Assembly: GCF_030209475.1 (NCBI RefSeq)
Contig: NZ_JARVRW010000004.1
Coordinates: 186,001-250,000 of the forward strand
Direction: 5' to 3'
Source of the DNA: Microbacterium sp. lyk4-40-TSB-66
GTDB lineage: Bacteria; Actinomycetota; Actinomycetes; Actinomycetales; Microbacteriaceae
Length of the DNA stretch: 64,000 nt
Part shown: one piece after another, positions 1 through 8,101 of the stretch
How the letters are laid out: every line of letters starts with the position of its first letter
How positions within the stretch are numbered: the first letter of the stretch is position 1
Made by a program: the position numbers and the translations under genes
Notes under the pieces: generated by a model
Databases searched by the model: none
Told to the model about the DNA's origin: nothing
Seen by the model: only the letters and a program-made list of their open reading frames with translations

Positions 1-56
1 CAGCCGCCCTCCGGTCGGCGCCCGGGCCGCACCGGGTGGTCAGGGAGCGGGCGAGG

Positions 57-617
57 TCATCCCGCCGCGCCGGACCGGCGTCGTTCGGCCGCGAGGTGAA
101 GTCGCTCGAGCTCGCCGGCGAACGCGTCGAACGGCCCGCGTGTGACGACCCCCGGAGCGACGTCGGAGATGGCGAGGGGGCGGATCGGCGAGGGGGCCGC
201 GCCCCACGAGGACCGCCATCGCGTCAGCTGCGCGGTCGAGCCGGCGAAGACGATGGGACCGAGTCCCGCCCACGCGTGAGCCGCGGCGCACATGGCGCAG
301 TGCTCGCCCGAGGTGTACACGGTCATCGACGACCGCTCGGCTGCCGGGTGATGCGCGACAGCCCACCGCACGAGGGCGATCTCCGGGTGCGCGGTGGGAT
401 CGCCGCCGCCGACGGTGTTGCGTTCTTCTCGGAGGACCCGCCCGTCACCGTCGACCAGGATCGATCCGAACGCGTCGTCACCGGCGTCCACCGCCTCCGC
501 CGCCAGTTCCACGCAGCGCTTCAGTGCGTCGATGTCGTCCACGGGTTCCTCTTCTCCGAATCGTGCCGCTGCGGGCGGGTCGGCCGCTCCTGCGTGCTGA
601 GTCCATCCTGTCGTCAT
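57..617 (-). CDS. Nucleoside/cytidine deaminase-fold protein
   Basis: A 186-residue protein of the zinc-dependent cytidine deaminase superfamily, which hydrolytically deaminates a base or nucleoside; the substrate cannot be read from sequence. The zinc site is visible as HPE (residues 77-79, His ligand plus proton-shuttling Glu) and HCAMC (Cys107 and Cys110). The usual PC before the second motif is replaced by EHC. The ATG at 617 is preferred because the frame upstream reads through shadow sequence; an earlier in-frame ATG would add about 12 residues. It is divergent from a second deaminase at 753, so the two may be functionally related paralogues. The last codons lie only 56 bases from the window edge, but the stop at 57-59 is present, so the gene is complete. 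Confidence 0.85.
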   Translation of the reverse strand: MTTGWTQHAGAADPPAAARFGEEEPVDDIDALKRCVELAAEAVDAGDDAFGSILVDGDGRVLREERNTVGGGDPTAHPEIALVRWAVAHHPAAERSSMTVYTSGEHCAMCAAAHAWAGLGPIVFAGSTAQLTRWRSSWGAAPSPIRPLAISDVAPGVVTRGPFDAFAGELERLHLAAERRRSGAAG

Positions 618-752
618 AGAGCCCACCCCGGGGGCTCGTGACTGCGACGGCATCGGCGCAGACGCGACGGGCGCGATCCGCCGGCGGTTAGCACATCCGC
701 GCGCCCCGAGGGGTTTTCGCGTCGATCGGACCGTCGTGATTACGGTGAAGCG

Positions 753-1226
753 ATGAACGATCAGGAGCTCACCGCCCTCACCATCTCTCTCGCGAGCGAG
801 AACGTCCGCAACGGCGGCAAGCCGTTCGCCTGTCTCATCGTGAAAGACGGCGAGATCATCGCCCAAGCCGTCAACCACGTCAGTCAGGACGGCGACCCGA
901 CGGCCCACGCCGAGATCCGGGCGATCCGCGCCGCCGCCGCGACGGGCGTCAGCGACCTCGGCGGGTACGACATGTTCGTCACCGCCTATCCCTGTCCGAT
1001 GTGTCTCGGCGCGGTCTACTACGCGCAGCCCGATCGCCTCGTCTACGCGGCGACGCGGGAGCAGGAGGGCGAGCACTACGAGGACGGCAATCGCCTCATG
1101 ACGCTTGCGACCTTCTACGACGAGTACGCCAAGCCGGTGGCGGAGCGCGCTCTCCCCACCGAGCAGGGGCAGGCCGACGATCCGACGGCACCGTTCCGCG
1201 AGTGGACCGCGATCCACGGCGACTGA
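753..1226 (+). CDS. Guanine/cytosine deaminase-like nucleoside deaminase
   Basis: A 157-residue member of the cytidine/deoxycytidylate deaminase family, close in layout to bacterial guanine deaminases and TadA-like enzymes. The zinc-binding HAE is at residues 52-54 and PCPMC at 80-84, both intact. Length is normal for the family (about 150-160). It probably deaminates a free purine or pyrimidine base in salvage or catabolism; assigning guanine rather than cytosine is not possible from motifs alone. A weak GGTGAAG ribosome site precedes the ATG. It is transcribed divergently from the deaminase at 57-617, with 135 bases between the starts, and is followed by a hairpin repeat at 1291. Confidence 0.85.
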   Translation: MNDQELTALTISLASENVRNGGKPFACLIVKDGEIIAQAVNHVSQDGDPTAHAEIRAIRAAAATGVSDLGGYDMFVTAYPCPMCLGAVYYAQPDRLVYAATREQEGEHYEDGNRLMTLATFYDEYAKPVAERALPTEQGQADDPTAPFREWTAIHGD

Positions 1227-1290
1227 CGCGTCGACACCGCGGCGGCGGCCCGGTGCACCGTCCCTCTCGACCGCAACCCGCCCCGATCAC

Positions 1291-1357
1291 GCATAAACGC
1301 CATCCGTGCGTATAAACGCGCTGTAGGCGTGTTTCCGCGCACGGATCGTGTTTATGC
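1291..1357. repeat. Intergenic hairpin repeat, copy 1
   Basis: An AT-richer imperfect hairpin between the deaminase and ku. GCATAAAC (1291-1298) pairs with GTTTATGC (1350-1357), ATCCGTGCG (1302-1310) pairs with CGCACGGAT (1338-1346), and ACGC (1316-1319) pairs with GCGT (1327-1330). Its right arm, ACGGATCGTGTTTATGCGTG, recurs exactly in the hairpin at 41277-41341. It could act as a terminator, but no T-run follows; a G-run does. Confidence 0.8.
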
Positions 1358-1472
1358 GTGGGGGGGGCGCCGGGTTCCTCGGGCATCGATCGGCTCGACC
1401 CCCGCGTGACGGCGTCCGTTCGCCCACGCAAGGGTCTCGGCATCCACCGTCGTTTCGGTGTTCACTGGACCC

Positions 1473-2324
1473 ATGCGATCGATCTGGAAGGGTGCCCTGA
1501 CGTTCGGCCTCGTCAACGTGCCCGTGAAGGTGTACTCGGCCACCGAGGATCACGACGTCTCCCTGCACCAGGTGCACAACAAGGACGGCGGACGTATCCG
1601 CTACCAGCGCATCTGCGAGGTCGACGGCGAGGTCGTGCCCTACGGCGACATCGATCGCGCCTACGACGACGGCGAGCAGACGGTGGTGCTGACCAAGGAC
1701 GACCTCGCGTCGCTGCCCAGCGAGCGCAGCCGTGAGATCGAGGTCGTCGAGTTCGTCCCCAGTGAGCAGGTCGACCTGCTCACCCTCGACAAGGCGTACT
1801 ACCTCGAGCCCGACTCCTCGTCGCCGAAGGCCTACGTGCTGCTGCGCAAGACGCTCGAGCAGACCGACCGCACCGCGATCGTCCGCTTCTCGCTGCGGCA
1901 GAAGACCCGGCTCGCCGCCCTCCGCGTGCGCGGGGACGTGCTCGTCCTGCAGACGTTGCTGTGGGCCGACGAGGTGCGCGAGGCGGCGTTCCCGGCGCTC
2001 GATGAGAGCGTGCGGATCTCGGCGAAGGAGCTGGAGATGTCGGCATCCCTCGTCGAGAGCTTCTCGAAGGACTTCGATCCCGAGGAGTTCACCGATGCCT
2101 ATCAGGCGGAGCTGCGCACCCTCATCGACGCCAAGCTCGAGCAGGGCGACGCGATCGACACGGATGCCACCTTCGGCACGCAGGAGGAGGACGACGGCGG
2201 CGAGGTCATCGACCTGATGGAAGCGCTCCGCGCGAGCGTCGAGCGCAGCCGCGCGGCGCGGGCCGAGAAGGACGCATCCGCGAAGAAGTCCCCGGCGAAG
2301 AAGAAGACCTCGAAGGCGTCGTAG
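1473..2324 (+). CDS. ku: Non-homologous end joining protein Ku
   Basis: Bacterial Ku, 283 residues, forms a homodimeric ring that threads broken DNA ends and recruits LigD for end joining. The N-terminus MRSIWKGALTFGLVNVPVKV is the family signature, and the Ku core runs through about residue 240. The tail is lysine-rich (AKKSPAKKKTSKAS), as in many actinobacterial Ku proteins where it helps DNA binding and sliding. The ATG at 1473 is chosen because it puts the family signature at residue 1; a GTG at 1458 would add five residues. No ligD is present in this window, so the partner must be encoded elsewhere. The gene is followed convergently by a DedA gene. Confidence 0.95.
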   Translation: MRSIWKGALTFGLVNVPVKVYSATEDHDVSLHQVHNKDGGRIRYQRICEVDGEVVPYGDIDRAYDDGEQTVVLTKDDLASLPSERSREIEVVEFVPSEQVDLLTLDKAYYLEPDSSSPKAYVLLRKTLEQTDRTAIVRFSLRQKTRLAALRVRGDVLVLQTLLWADEVREAAFPALDESVRISAKELEMSASLVESFSKDFDPEEFTDAYQAELRTLIDAKLEQGDAIDTDATFGTQEEDDGGEVIDLMEALRASVERSRAARAEKDASAKKSPAKKKTSKAS

Positions 2325-2343
2325 CCGTCGGGGAGACCCGCGT

Positions 2344-3108
2344 TCAGCGCGCGGGGTGGTCGCCGTCTTCGAGCGTCTTCGGGTCGAGCGTGAGGGCCTG
2401 GGCCTCGGCGTGGTTGATGGCGCCCTGACCGGCGGCGGCGTCGCGCTTGGCGGCGGCACGCTCGCGGAAGTAGTGGATGGCGATGAAGATCGCGGTCCCC
2501 GCGACGGCGGCGAGCAGGATGACGTCGATGTACTCCGTGACGATGTCGCGGACGAAGGGGATGTAGCCGACCGCGTACCCGAGCATCGTCAGACCGATAC
2601 CCCAGATGACGGCGCCGATGAAGTTGTAGAGCGTGTACTTGCGCCACGGCATGTGACCCACGCCCGCCGCGATGGGGGCGAAGGTGCGCACGACCGGGAC
2701 GAAGCGGGCCAGGATCACGGTGAGCCCGCCGAAGCGCTCGAAGAACGCGTTCGTGCGCTCGACGTTCTTCCTGCTGAAGATGCCCGACTCCTTGCGCTCG
2801 AAGATCGACGGCCCGGCTTTGTGACCGATGAAGTAGCCCACCTCACCGCCGATGAACGCGGCGAAGCCGATCGCGAGGGCGACCCACCAGGCGTTGAGTC
2901 CGAAGACGCCGTTGGGGGCCGCGGGCGTGGCGTGCGAAAGCAGGCCCGCCATGATCAGCAGCGTGTCGCCTGGGAGCAGGAAGCCGATGAGCAGCCCGGT
3001 CTCGGCGAAGATGATGAAGCACACCACCAGCAGAGCCCAGGGCTGCGAGTTCGTGATGATCGTCGCGGGGTCGAGCCACGGGAGCAGAGCGGCGGTGGTG
3101 TGGATCAC
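2344..3108 (-). CDS. DedA family membrane protein
   Basis: A 254-residue polytopic inner-membrane protein of the DedA/VTT (SNARE-associated) family. Some family members flip undecaprenyl phosphate or other lipids; the role here is not shown. Visible marks are the hydrophobic N-terminal segment followed by FAETGLLIGFLLPGDTLL, the re-entrant segment GGEVGYFIGHKAG, and the arginine motif LARFVPVVRTFAPIAAG, followed by two further hydrophobic stretches. The C-terminal 40 residues are polar and probably cytoplasmic. A GTG start at 3108 is used because an ATG two bases upstream is in another frame and stops at once. It is convergent with ku, with only 19 bases between the stops. Confidence 0.9.
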   Translation of the reverse strand: MIHTTAALLPWLDPATIITNSQPWALLVVCFIIFAETGLLIGFLLPGDTLLIMAGLLSHATPAAPNGVFGLNAWWVALAIGFAAFIGGEVGYFIGHKAGPSIFERKESGIFSRKNVERTNAFFERFGGLTVILARFVPVVRTFAPIAAGVGHMPWRKYTLYNFIGAVIWGIGLTMLGYAVGYIPFVRDIVTEYIDVILLAAVAGTAIFIAIHYFRERAAAKRDAAAGQGAINHAEAQALTLDPKTLEDGDHPAR

Positions 3109-3199
3109 ATCGGTCCCGTCGGATCGGAGAAGCGGTGCTGGGGGGAACGGCGAGGGCTACGCGGTGCTGCGGGACGTCGCCGGTGGAAGCGGCAGACCG

Positions 3200-3281
3200 T
3201 GCGGAAGGGGGGACTTGAACCCCCACGCCCGAAGGCACAGGAACCTAAATCCTGCGTGTCTGCCGATTTCACCACTCCCGC
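3200..3281 (-). tRNA. tRNA-Leu (anticodon TAG)
   Basis: An 82-nt leucine tRNA on the minus strand. The acceptor arm GCGGGAG pairs with CTTCCGC (one G-T), the anticodon stem-loop is CAGGA-TTTAGGT-TCCTG giving anticodon TAG (reads CUA/CUG), a short variable arm typical of class II tRNA is present (TGCCTTCGGGCG), and the T-arm is GGGGGTTCAAGTCCCCC. The 3' CCA is not encoded. It stands alone between the DedA and amidohydrolase genes, both on the same strand. Confidence 0.95.
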
Positions 3282-3332
3282 GAGTGGATTCAGTCTAAAC
3301 GGGCCGCACGCGCGCTCGATGTGAACGAGCCG

Positions 3333-4943
3333 TCAAAGAGCGAGCACCTCACCCGCCACCACCGTCGCCTTCGTCCGGGTCTCGTGGACGTCGGTGGCCG
3401 GACCGGCGAACGGATCGCGGTCGGCGATCGCGAGGTCGGCCGGCGCCCCCGGCGCGAGGGTGCCGGGGCCGACGCCGAGAAGCTCGGCGGAGCCGCGCGT
3501 GTACGCGTCCAGCGCGGTCCCGAGCTCGAGCGTCTGCGCGGCGCCGAGGGGTGCGGCATCCGCCTCTCCGGGCGGGCGGCGCGTCACCGCGACGTGGATG
3601 CCGAGCCACGGGTCGAAGGTGGAGACGGGCCAGTCCGACCCCATGGCCAGTGCGGCGCCGGCGGCACGCAGGGCCGCGAACGGGTAGAGATCGTCGGCGC
3701 GCTCTTCGCCGAGCAGGGGCAGGGTGACCTTGCGCACGAGGGCGTTGGTGCACGCCCAGTACGGCTGGCAGTTGGCGGTGACCCCCAGCGCGGCGAAGCG
3801 AGGGATGTCGTCGGGGCCGATGAGCTCGAGGTGGGCGATGTGGTTGCGCACGCCGGAGCGGTGCTCGGCCGGTACCGCGGCGAAGCCGTCGAGGGCGTCG
3901 TGCACCGCCGCATCTCCGAGGGCGTGCACGTGGACGGCGACACCGGCCGCGTTCAGCGCGGGCACCAGGTGCTGCACGAGCTCGGGCGCGAAGTACGACA
4001 GACCGTGCGACCCGTCGGGATAGGGGTGACACAGATGAGCGGTCCGCGTCTCCACGATTCCGTCCAGCATGAGCTTCGCCGTGCGCGTGGGGAAACCGGC
4101 CGCCGTGTTCGCGCGGGCTCGCTCGAGGCATTCGGCGACGAAGGCGTCGACCGTGTCCGCCGTGAGGTTCCGCGGCACCCAGATGGCGCCGGTCGCCCGC
4201 CCGGTCAGCGATCCGTCGCGCAGCAGCGAGAGGTAGGCGTGCGAGAAATCGGGGTAGCCGGCGTACTCTCCCAGCGCCGCCTCCTGCCAGCCGGTGATGC
4301 CGGCGGCCAGTGCCGACCGCGAGACGCTCAGCAGAGCCCGCGCGATGTCGGCGGTGTCGTGCGGGGGGACGTGCGGGGAGACCAGCTGCATGGCGCCCTC
4401 GCGCAACGCGCCGCTCGGTGCGCCGTCCACCGCCCGCTCGACCCGCCCGTCGGAAGGATCGGGGGTGGCGCGATCGATGCCCGCGGCGGCGAGGGCCGCC
4501 GAGTTCGCCCACCCGCCGTGGTGGTCGGCGTCGAGCAGGAATGCCGGCCGGTCGGGAACCAGCGCGTCCAGGTGGGCGGCGGTGGGGCCGGTGGGCGGGA
4601 AGAGCGTGGGGTCCCATCCTCCGCCCACCACCCAGGCGGCGGCGGAGCCGGAAGCGAAGGTGCGGATACGTTCGTCGATCTCATCGAGGGTCGCAGCTCC
4701 CGCCAGATCGCAGCGGAGGGAATCCACCGCACCTCCGCCCAGGTGGAGGTGCGCGTCGACGAATCCGGGGGTCACCAGCCCGCCGCGCGCGTCGAGCTCC
4801 TCGTCGACCCGACCCAGCGCGTCGCGCACCTCGCGGTGCGAACCGACGGCGACGATTCTGCCGTCGCGTATGCCCAGGGCGTCGGCGCCGAGAAGGGTTC
4901 CGGACGAGAAGAAGACGCCGTCGGCGACGAGGAGGCTGCTCAC
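3333..4943 (-). CDS. YtcJ-type amidohydrolase
   Basis: A 536-residue metal-dependent hydrolase of the amidohydrolase-3 family, a TIM barrel that hydrolyses amide or related C-N bonds of an unknown small molecule. Visible metal-site motifs are DAHLHLGG (His65, His67), HVHALGD around residue 337 and GSDWP around residue 435. The C-terminal composite beta domain ends with APADLAIADRDP, typical of the family. The GTG at 4943 is chosen because it starts right before LLVADGVFF, the usual first strand; the open frame extends well upstream but only as antisense to the next gene. Length is normal (about 530-560). No signal peptide is seen, so it is cytoplasmic. Confidence 0.9.
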   Translation of the reverse strand: MSSLLVADGVFFSSGTLLGADALGIRDGRIVAVGSHREVRDALGRVDEELDARGGLVTPGFVDAHLHLGGGAVDSLRCDLAGAATLDEIDERIRTFASGSAAAWVVGGGWDPTLFPPTGPTAAHLDALVPDRPAFLLDADHHGGWANSAALAAAGIDRATPDPSDGRVERAVDGAPSGALREGAMQLVSPHVPPHDTADIARALLSVSRSALAAGITGWQEAALGEYAGYPDFSHAYLSLLRDGSLTGRATGAIWVPRNLTADTVDAFVAECLERARANTAAGFPTRTAKLMLDGIVETRTAHLCHPYPDGSHGLSYFAPELVQHLVPALNAAGVAVHVHALGDAAVHDALDGFAAVPAEHRSGVRNHIAHLELIGPDDIPRFAALGVTANCQPYWACTNALVRKVTLPLLGEERADDLYPFAALRAAGAALAMGSDWPVSTFDPWLGIHVAVTRRPPGEADAAPLGAAQTLELGTALDAYTRGSAELLGVGPGTLAPGAPADLAIADRDPFAGPATDVHETRTKATVVAGEVLAL

Positions 4944-5016
4944 GGCTTCAGTGTGGCGGGGGCCCTCGCGACACGCCGAAGGGAATTCACGCGCGGCCCC
5001 CGGCGCTTCCTCCCGT

Positions 5017-6039
5017 ATGCAGGCGATCACGTACTCCCAGACCGGTGACTCCTCCGTCCTCTCGCTCGTCGAGCGTCCTCTGCCCGAGCCGGGCCCCGGC
5101 GAGGTGCGGGTGCGCATCGCCGTGTCGGGGGTGAACCCGACCGACTGGAAGGCACGACAGGGCGGCCGGCCCTTCTCCTGGGACGAGGTGACGCCCGACC
5201 AGGACGGAGCGGGGATCGTGGATGCCGTCGGCGACGGCGTCGACAGCCCGTCCACCGGTCAGCGGGTGTGGGTCTACCTCGCCCAGCACGAGCGTCCCAC
5301 CGGCACCGCCGCCGAGTACGCCGTCATCCCCGCCGCACGCGCGGTCCCGCTCGCCGACGGGGCCTCCTTCGCCCTCGGGGCGAGCCTCGGCGTCCCGGCC
5401 ATGACCGCCCACCGCGCCCTTACCGTGCACGAGAACGGTCCCGCGCGACTCGCCCCCGGCGCGCTCGATGGACGCACGGTCCTCGTGCAAGGTGGCGCCG
5501 GGGCGGTCGGCCACGCCGCCATCCAGCTCGCCGTATGGGCCGGCGCGACGGTGATCGCGACCGTCAGCAGCGACGAGAAGGAGGCCCTGGCCCGAGCGGC
5601 CGGCGCCCACCACGTGCTGCAGTACCCGAGCGACGCGCTGGCCGACGGCATCCGCGAGCTCGCACCGGACGGTGTCGACCACATCGTCGAGGTCGCCATC
5701 GCCCACAACGCCGCCCTCGACGTCGAGGTGATCGCCAACCACGGCTCGATCGGCTACTACGCCGACAACGGCGGTGACCGATTCAGCGCCGCGGTGCGGG
5801 CCAGCTTCGCCAAGAACGTCCGCTGGCAGGGACTGCTGCTGTACACCGTGGGCGAAGACGCGCTCGCCGCCGCCGCGGAAGACGTATCGGCTGCCGTCGC
5901 CGACGGAGCACTGCCGGTCGGAGACGACGCCGGGCTGCCGCTGACGTGGTTCCCCCTGGCCGACACCGCCGCCGCGCACGACGCCGTTGCGAACGGTGCG
6001 ACGGGCAAGGTGCTCATCCGCGTGAGCGACGCCGAGTAA
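5017..6039 (+). CDS. Quinone oxidoreductase-like NADPH dehydrogenase (MDR family)
   Basis: A 340-residue medium-chain dehydrogenase/reductase of the zeta-crystallin/quinone oxidoreductase type, which reduces quinones or activated alkenes with NADPH. The GroES-like N-domain carries SGVNPTDWKARQG, and the Rossmann fold carries VLVQGGAGAVGHAAIQLA, the usual AxxGxxG-type nucleotide loop. The cysteine/histidine ligands for catalytic zinc of true alcohol dehydrogenases are absent. The ATG at 5017 begins the canonical first strand MQAITY; the frame is open far upstream only as a shadow of the amidohydrolase. It is transcribed divergently from the amidohydrolase (74 bases apart) and ends before a bidirectional terminator. 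Confidence 0.9.
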   Translation: MQAITYSQTGDSSVLSLVERPLPEPGPGEVRVRIAVSGVNPTDWKARQGGRPFSWDEVTPDQDGAGIVDAVGDGVDSPSTGQRVWVYLAQHERPTGTAAEYAVIPAARAVPLADGASFALGASLGVPAMTAHRALTVHENGPARLAPGALDGRTVLVQGGAGAVGHAAIQLAVWAGATVIATVSSDEKEALARAAGAHHVLQYPSDALADGIRELAPDGVDHIVEVAIAHNAALDVEVIANHGSIGYYADNGGDRFSAAVRASFAKNVRWQGLLLYTVGEDALAAAAEDVSAAVADGALPVGDDAGLPLTWFPLADTAAAHDAVANGATGKVLIRVSDAE

Positions 6040-6052
6040 CCGCTGCACACGA

Positions 6053-6091
6053 AACCGCCGGGGCCGCGCGTGATGCGCGACCCCGGCGGTT
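6053..6091. terminator. Bidirectional terminator hairpin
   Basis: AACCGCCGGGG (6053-6063) pairs perfectly with CCCCGGCGGTT (6081-6091), and the loop itself contains GCGC/GCGC complementarity. It lies between the convergent ends of the reductase (6039) and the M28 peptidase (6120), so it can serve both. Confidence 0.8.
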
Positions 6092-6119
6092 CGTCGGTCC
6101 GGGGGGAGACCGTCGACGG

Positions 6120-7898
6120 TTACTGCTGCGTGCGGCGGCGGGCGATCGCCGTTCCGGCCGCGACGATCAGACCGAACGCGAGCATGCCCGCACCGATCAG
6201 CGGCAGGGGCGAGCCCTCCACGTCGGAACCGGTCTGCGCGAGGTTCCCGCTCGAACCCTTCTTGCCCGGGGCGGGAACGGCTGTAGCCGTGGGAGACGGC
6301 GCAGCCGTGGGGGCGGCGGTGGCCGTCGGCTCCGCGGTGGGGCTGGGCGTCGCGGTGGGCTCGGCCGTCGGGGTGGGCGTCGGCGTCGGGACGACGGCAT
6401 CCCAGGCCAGCACGTAGGCCGCGTGGCCGATCGCGGGCGAGAAGATGTCGATCGAGGTGCGGTTGATGTTCGCGAGGGTGTCGTCGGCCGTGTGGTAGTT
6501 CCGGTCCATGAAGACCCCGGCCGTTCCGCCGAACTGCGCAACCTGCTCAGCGGTCTTGATGTCGTCCGCACCCGAGAACAGTCCGCCCGAGGGGATGCCG
6601 TTCTCGATGAACGCCTGGTAGTCGCTGCGGCCCGAGTACTCGGTGTCGATCCACGGCTGCTCGATGGCGTCGAAGTAGTCGGTGTAGACCTTCTCGATCT
6701 CGATGGATCCGTCGGGGATGTCGACGGGCGCCTCGGACGACGACTCGTTCGCGTCGTAGACGCCCACGGTGAAGTTCTCCGAACCGATCATGTCGTAGTT
6801 GAGGTACGCCGAGATGCGGGCGAGCTCGGCCGGGTCCTCCGCGACGAGTTCGTCGACGTAGGCCGTCGAACCGAGCAGACCGATCTCCTCCGCACCCCAC
6901 AGGGCCAGGCGGATCCGCTTGTCATTGGGAACCTCGGATGCCGCGACCTTCTCGGCCAGGGCGAGGATCGCCGCGGAGCCGGAGCCGTTGTCGTTCACAC
7001 CGGGTCCCTCGGCGACGCCGTCGAGGTGCGCGCCGACGACGAGGGTGTCGTCGGGGTCGCCCGCGATGCTGTCGGCGATGATGTTGAAGGACTTCCCGAC
7101 GAGGAACTCCTTCTCGATGACGGCGGTGCCCTCGACGGGCTCGTCGGCGGGGGCCGCCGTGATCAGCGCGACCAGCGCGTCACCGCTCGCCTGCGGCAGG
7201 GTGGCCGCGGGAGAGTTGTCCTCGTTGCGCGGCCCGGCCGAGACGTTCGTGAGCTGATCCTGGGGCGTGGTGCCCTCGGCCTCGGGGCGGGCGTTGTTGT
7301 AGACGAACACCGCGCCGGCGCCGGCCGCCGTGGCGTTCTCGATCTTCGCCTGGAAGGTGCATTCGCCGCGCTGCACGAGCACGATCGCACCGGCGGGAAC
7401 GGCGGCGTAGTCGGTGGTCGCGCACCCGAGGCGCAGGCCCGCGGCGTCGGCGGCCGGCAGGGCGAGCACGTCGATGTAGTCGCCGTCGATCCCTTCGCTG
7501 GTGTCGAAGTGCGACCCCTCGTAGGTGGTGCCCTCGACGGTGAGGGAGGCTTCGCCGAACTCCGAGTACGGCACGTCGAACTCGTCACGGGTGACGGTGA
7601 ACGCCCCCGTCGCTTCGAGCACCTCTTCGGCGTACTCGGCGGCGGCCTCGTATCCGGGCGAGTCCCAAGCGCGGTAGCCCTCGCCGGCGAACGACTCGCT
7701 GATCTCGGACAACTCGGTGAGGTGGGTCATGACGTCTGCGCCGGTCAGGCCGAGGTCGTTCGGGGTCTCGCCCGGGGCGACCGCGGCGGTCGCCGCCGGC
7801 GCGAGCAGCAGCGACCCGCCGACGAGGGCGGTCGTGGCGACCGCGGCGGAGAACCGGCGGCCGCGCGAGGGCGGGGAGTGGGTGGTGTTTCGGGGCAC
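6120..7898 (-). CDS. Secreted M28 family metallopeptidase with LAxTG anchor
   Basis: A 592-residue exported aminopeptidase-like protein. An N-terminal signal peptide (RRFSAAVATTALVGG, cleavage near ATAA) is followed by a prodomain, a PA (protease-associated) insert at about residues 130-250, and an M28 di-zinc peptidase core: GAHLDG (His about 291), NDNGSG (Asp about 302), GAEEIG (Glu-Glu about 335) and YHTADD. A Pro/Thr/Ala-rich linker (PTPTPTAEPTATPS) leads to LAQTG around residue 553, a hydrophobic span and RRRTQQ. That is a class E-type sortase signal, so the enzyme is predicted to be covalently attached to the wall. The GTG start at 7898 has AGAGGTG upstream. It probably releases amino acids from extracellular peptides. 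Confidence 0.93.
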   Translation of the reverse strand: MPRNTTHSPPSRGRRFSAAVATTALVGGSLLLAPAATAAVAPGETPNDLGLTGADVMTHLTELSEISESFAGEGYRAWDSPGYEAAAEYAEEVLEATGAFTVTRDEFDVPYSEFGEASLTVEGTTYEGSHFDTSEGIDGDYIDVLALPAADAAGLRLGCATTDYAAVPAGAIVLVQRGECTFQAKIENATAAGAGAVFVYNNARPEAEGTTPQDQLTNVSAGPRNEDNSPAATLPQASGDALVALITAAPADEPVEGTAVIEKEFLVGKSFNIIADSIAGDPDDTLVVGAHLDGVAEGPGVNDNGSGSAAILALAEKVAASEVPNDKRIRLALWGAEEIGLLGSTAYVDELVAEDPAELARISAYLNYDMIGSENFTVGVYDANESSSEAPVDIPDGSIEIEKVYTDYFDAIEQPWIDTEYSGRSDYQAFIENGIPSGGLFSGADDIKTAEQVAQFGGTAGVFMDRNYHTADDTLANINRTSIDIFSPAIGHAAYVLAWDAVVPTPTPTPTAEPTATPSPTAEPTATAAPTAAPSPTATAVPAPGKKGSSGNLAQTGSDVEGSPLPLIGAGMLAFGLIVAAGTAIARRRTQQ

Positions 7899-8101
7899 GG
7901 TGAAGGCACCTCTCTGCGGGCGGCGACGCCCGCATCATCCAGGGGGAACGATGCGTCCGCCCGAGGAGGCGAACACGCTTCGATTCTTATCGGATAGCTG
8001 AGGATTCGCCATCGATTCCCGGAATGTTTACGGCGTGGAAACGTGTGAGCCGCCGTTTCGGGGGCGTCTGCGCCCGGTGCACCTGAACTGTTTCCGCCGC
8101 C

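Noticed and set aside
57..1217. A 386-codon minus-strand frame joining two deaminase regions
   Set aside because: Only its end (57-617) is a real gene. The first part is antisense to the plus-strand deaminase at 753-1226.
1473..2324. A complete end-joining locus around ku
   Set aside because: No ligase or LigD domain gene is found in the neighbouring sequence on either side.
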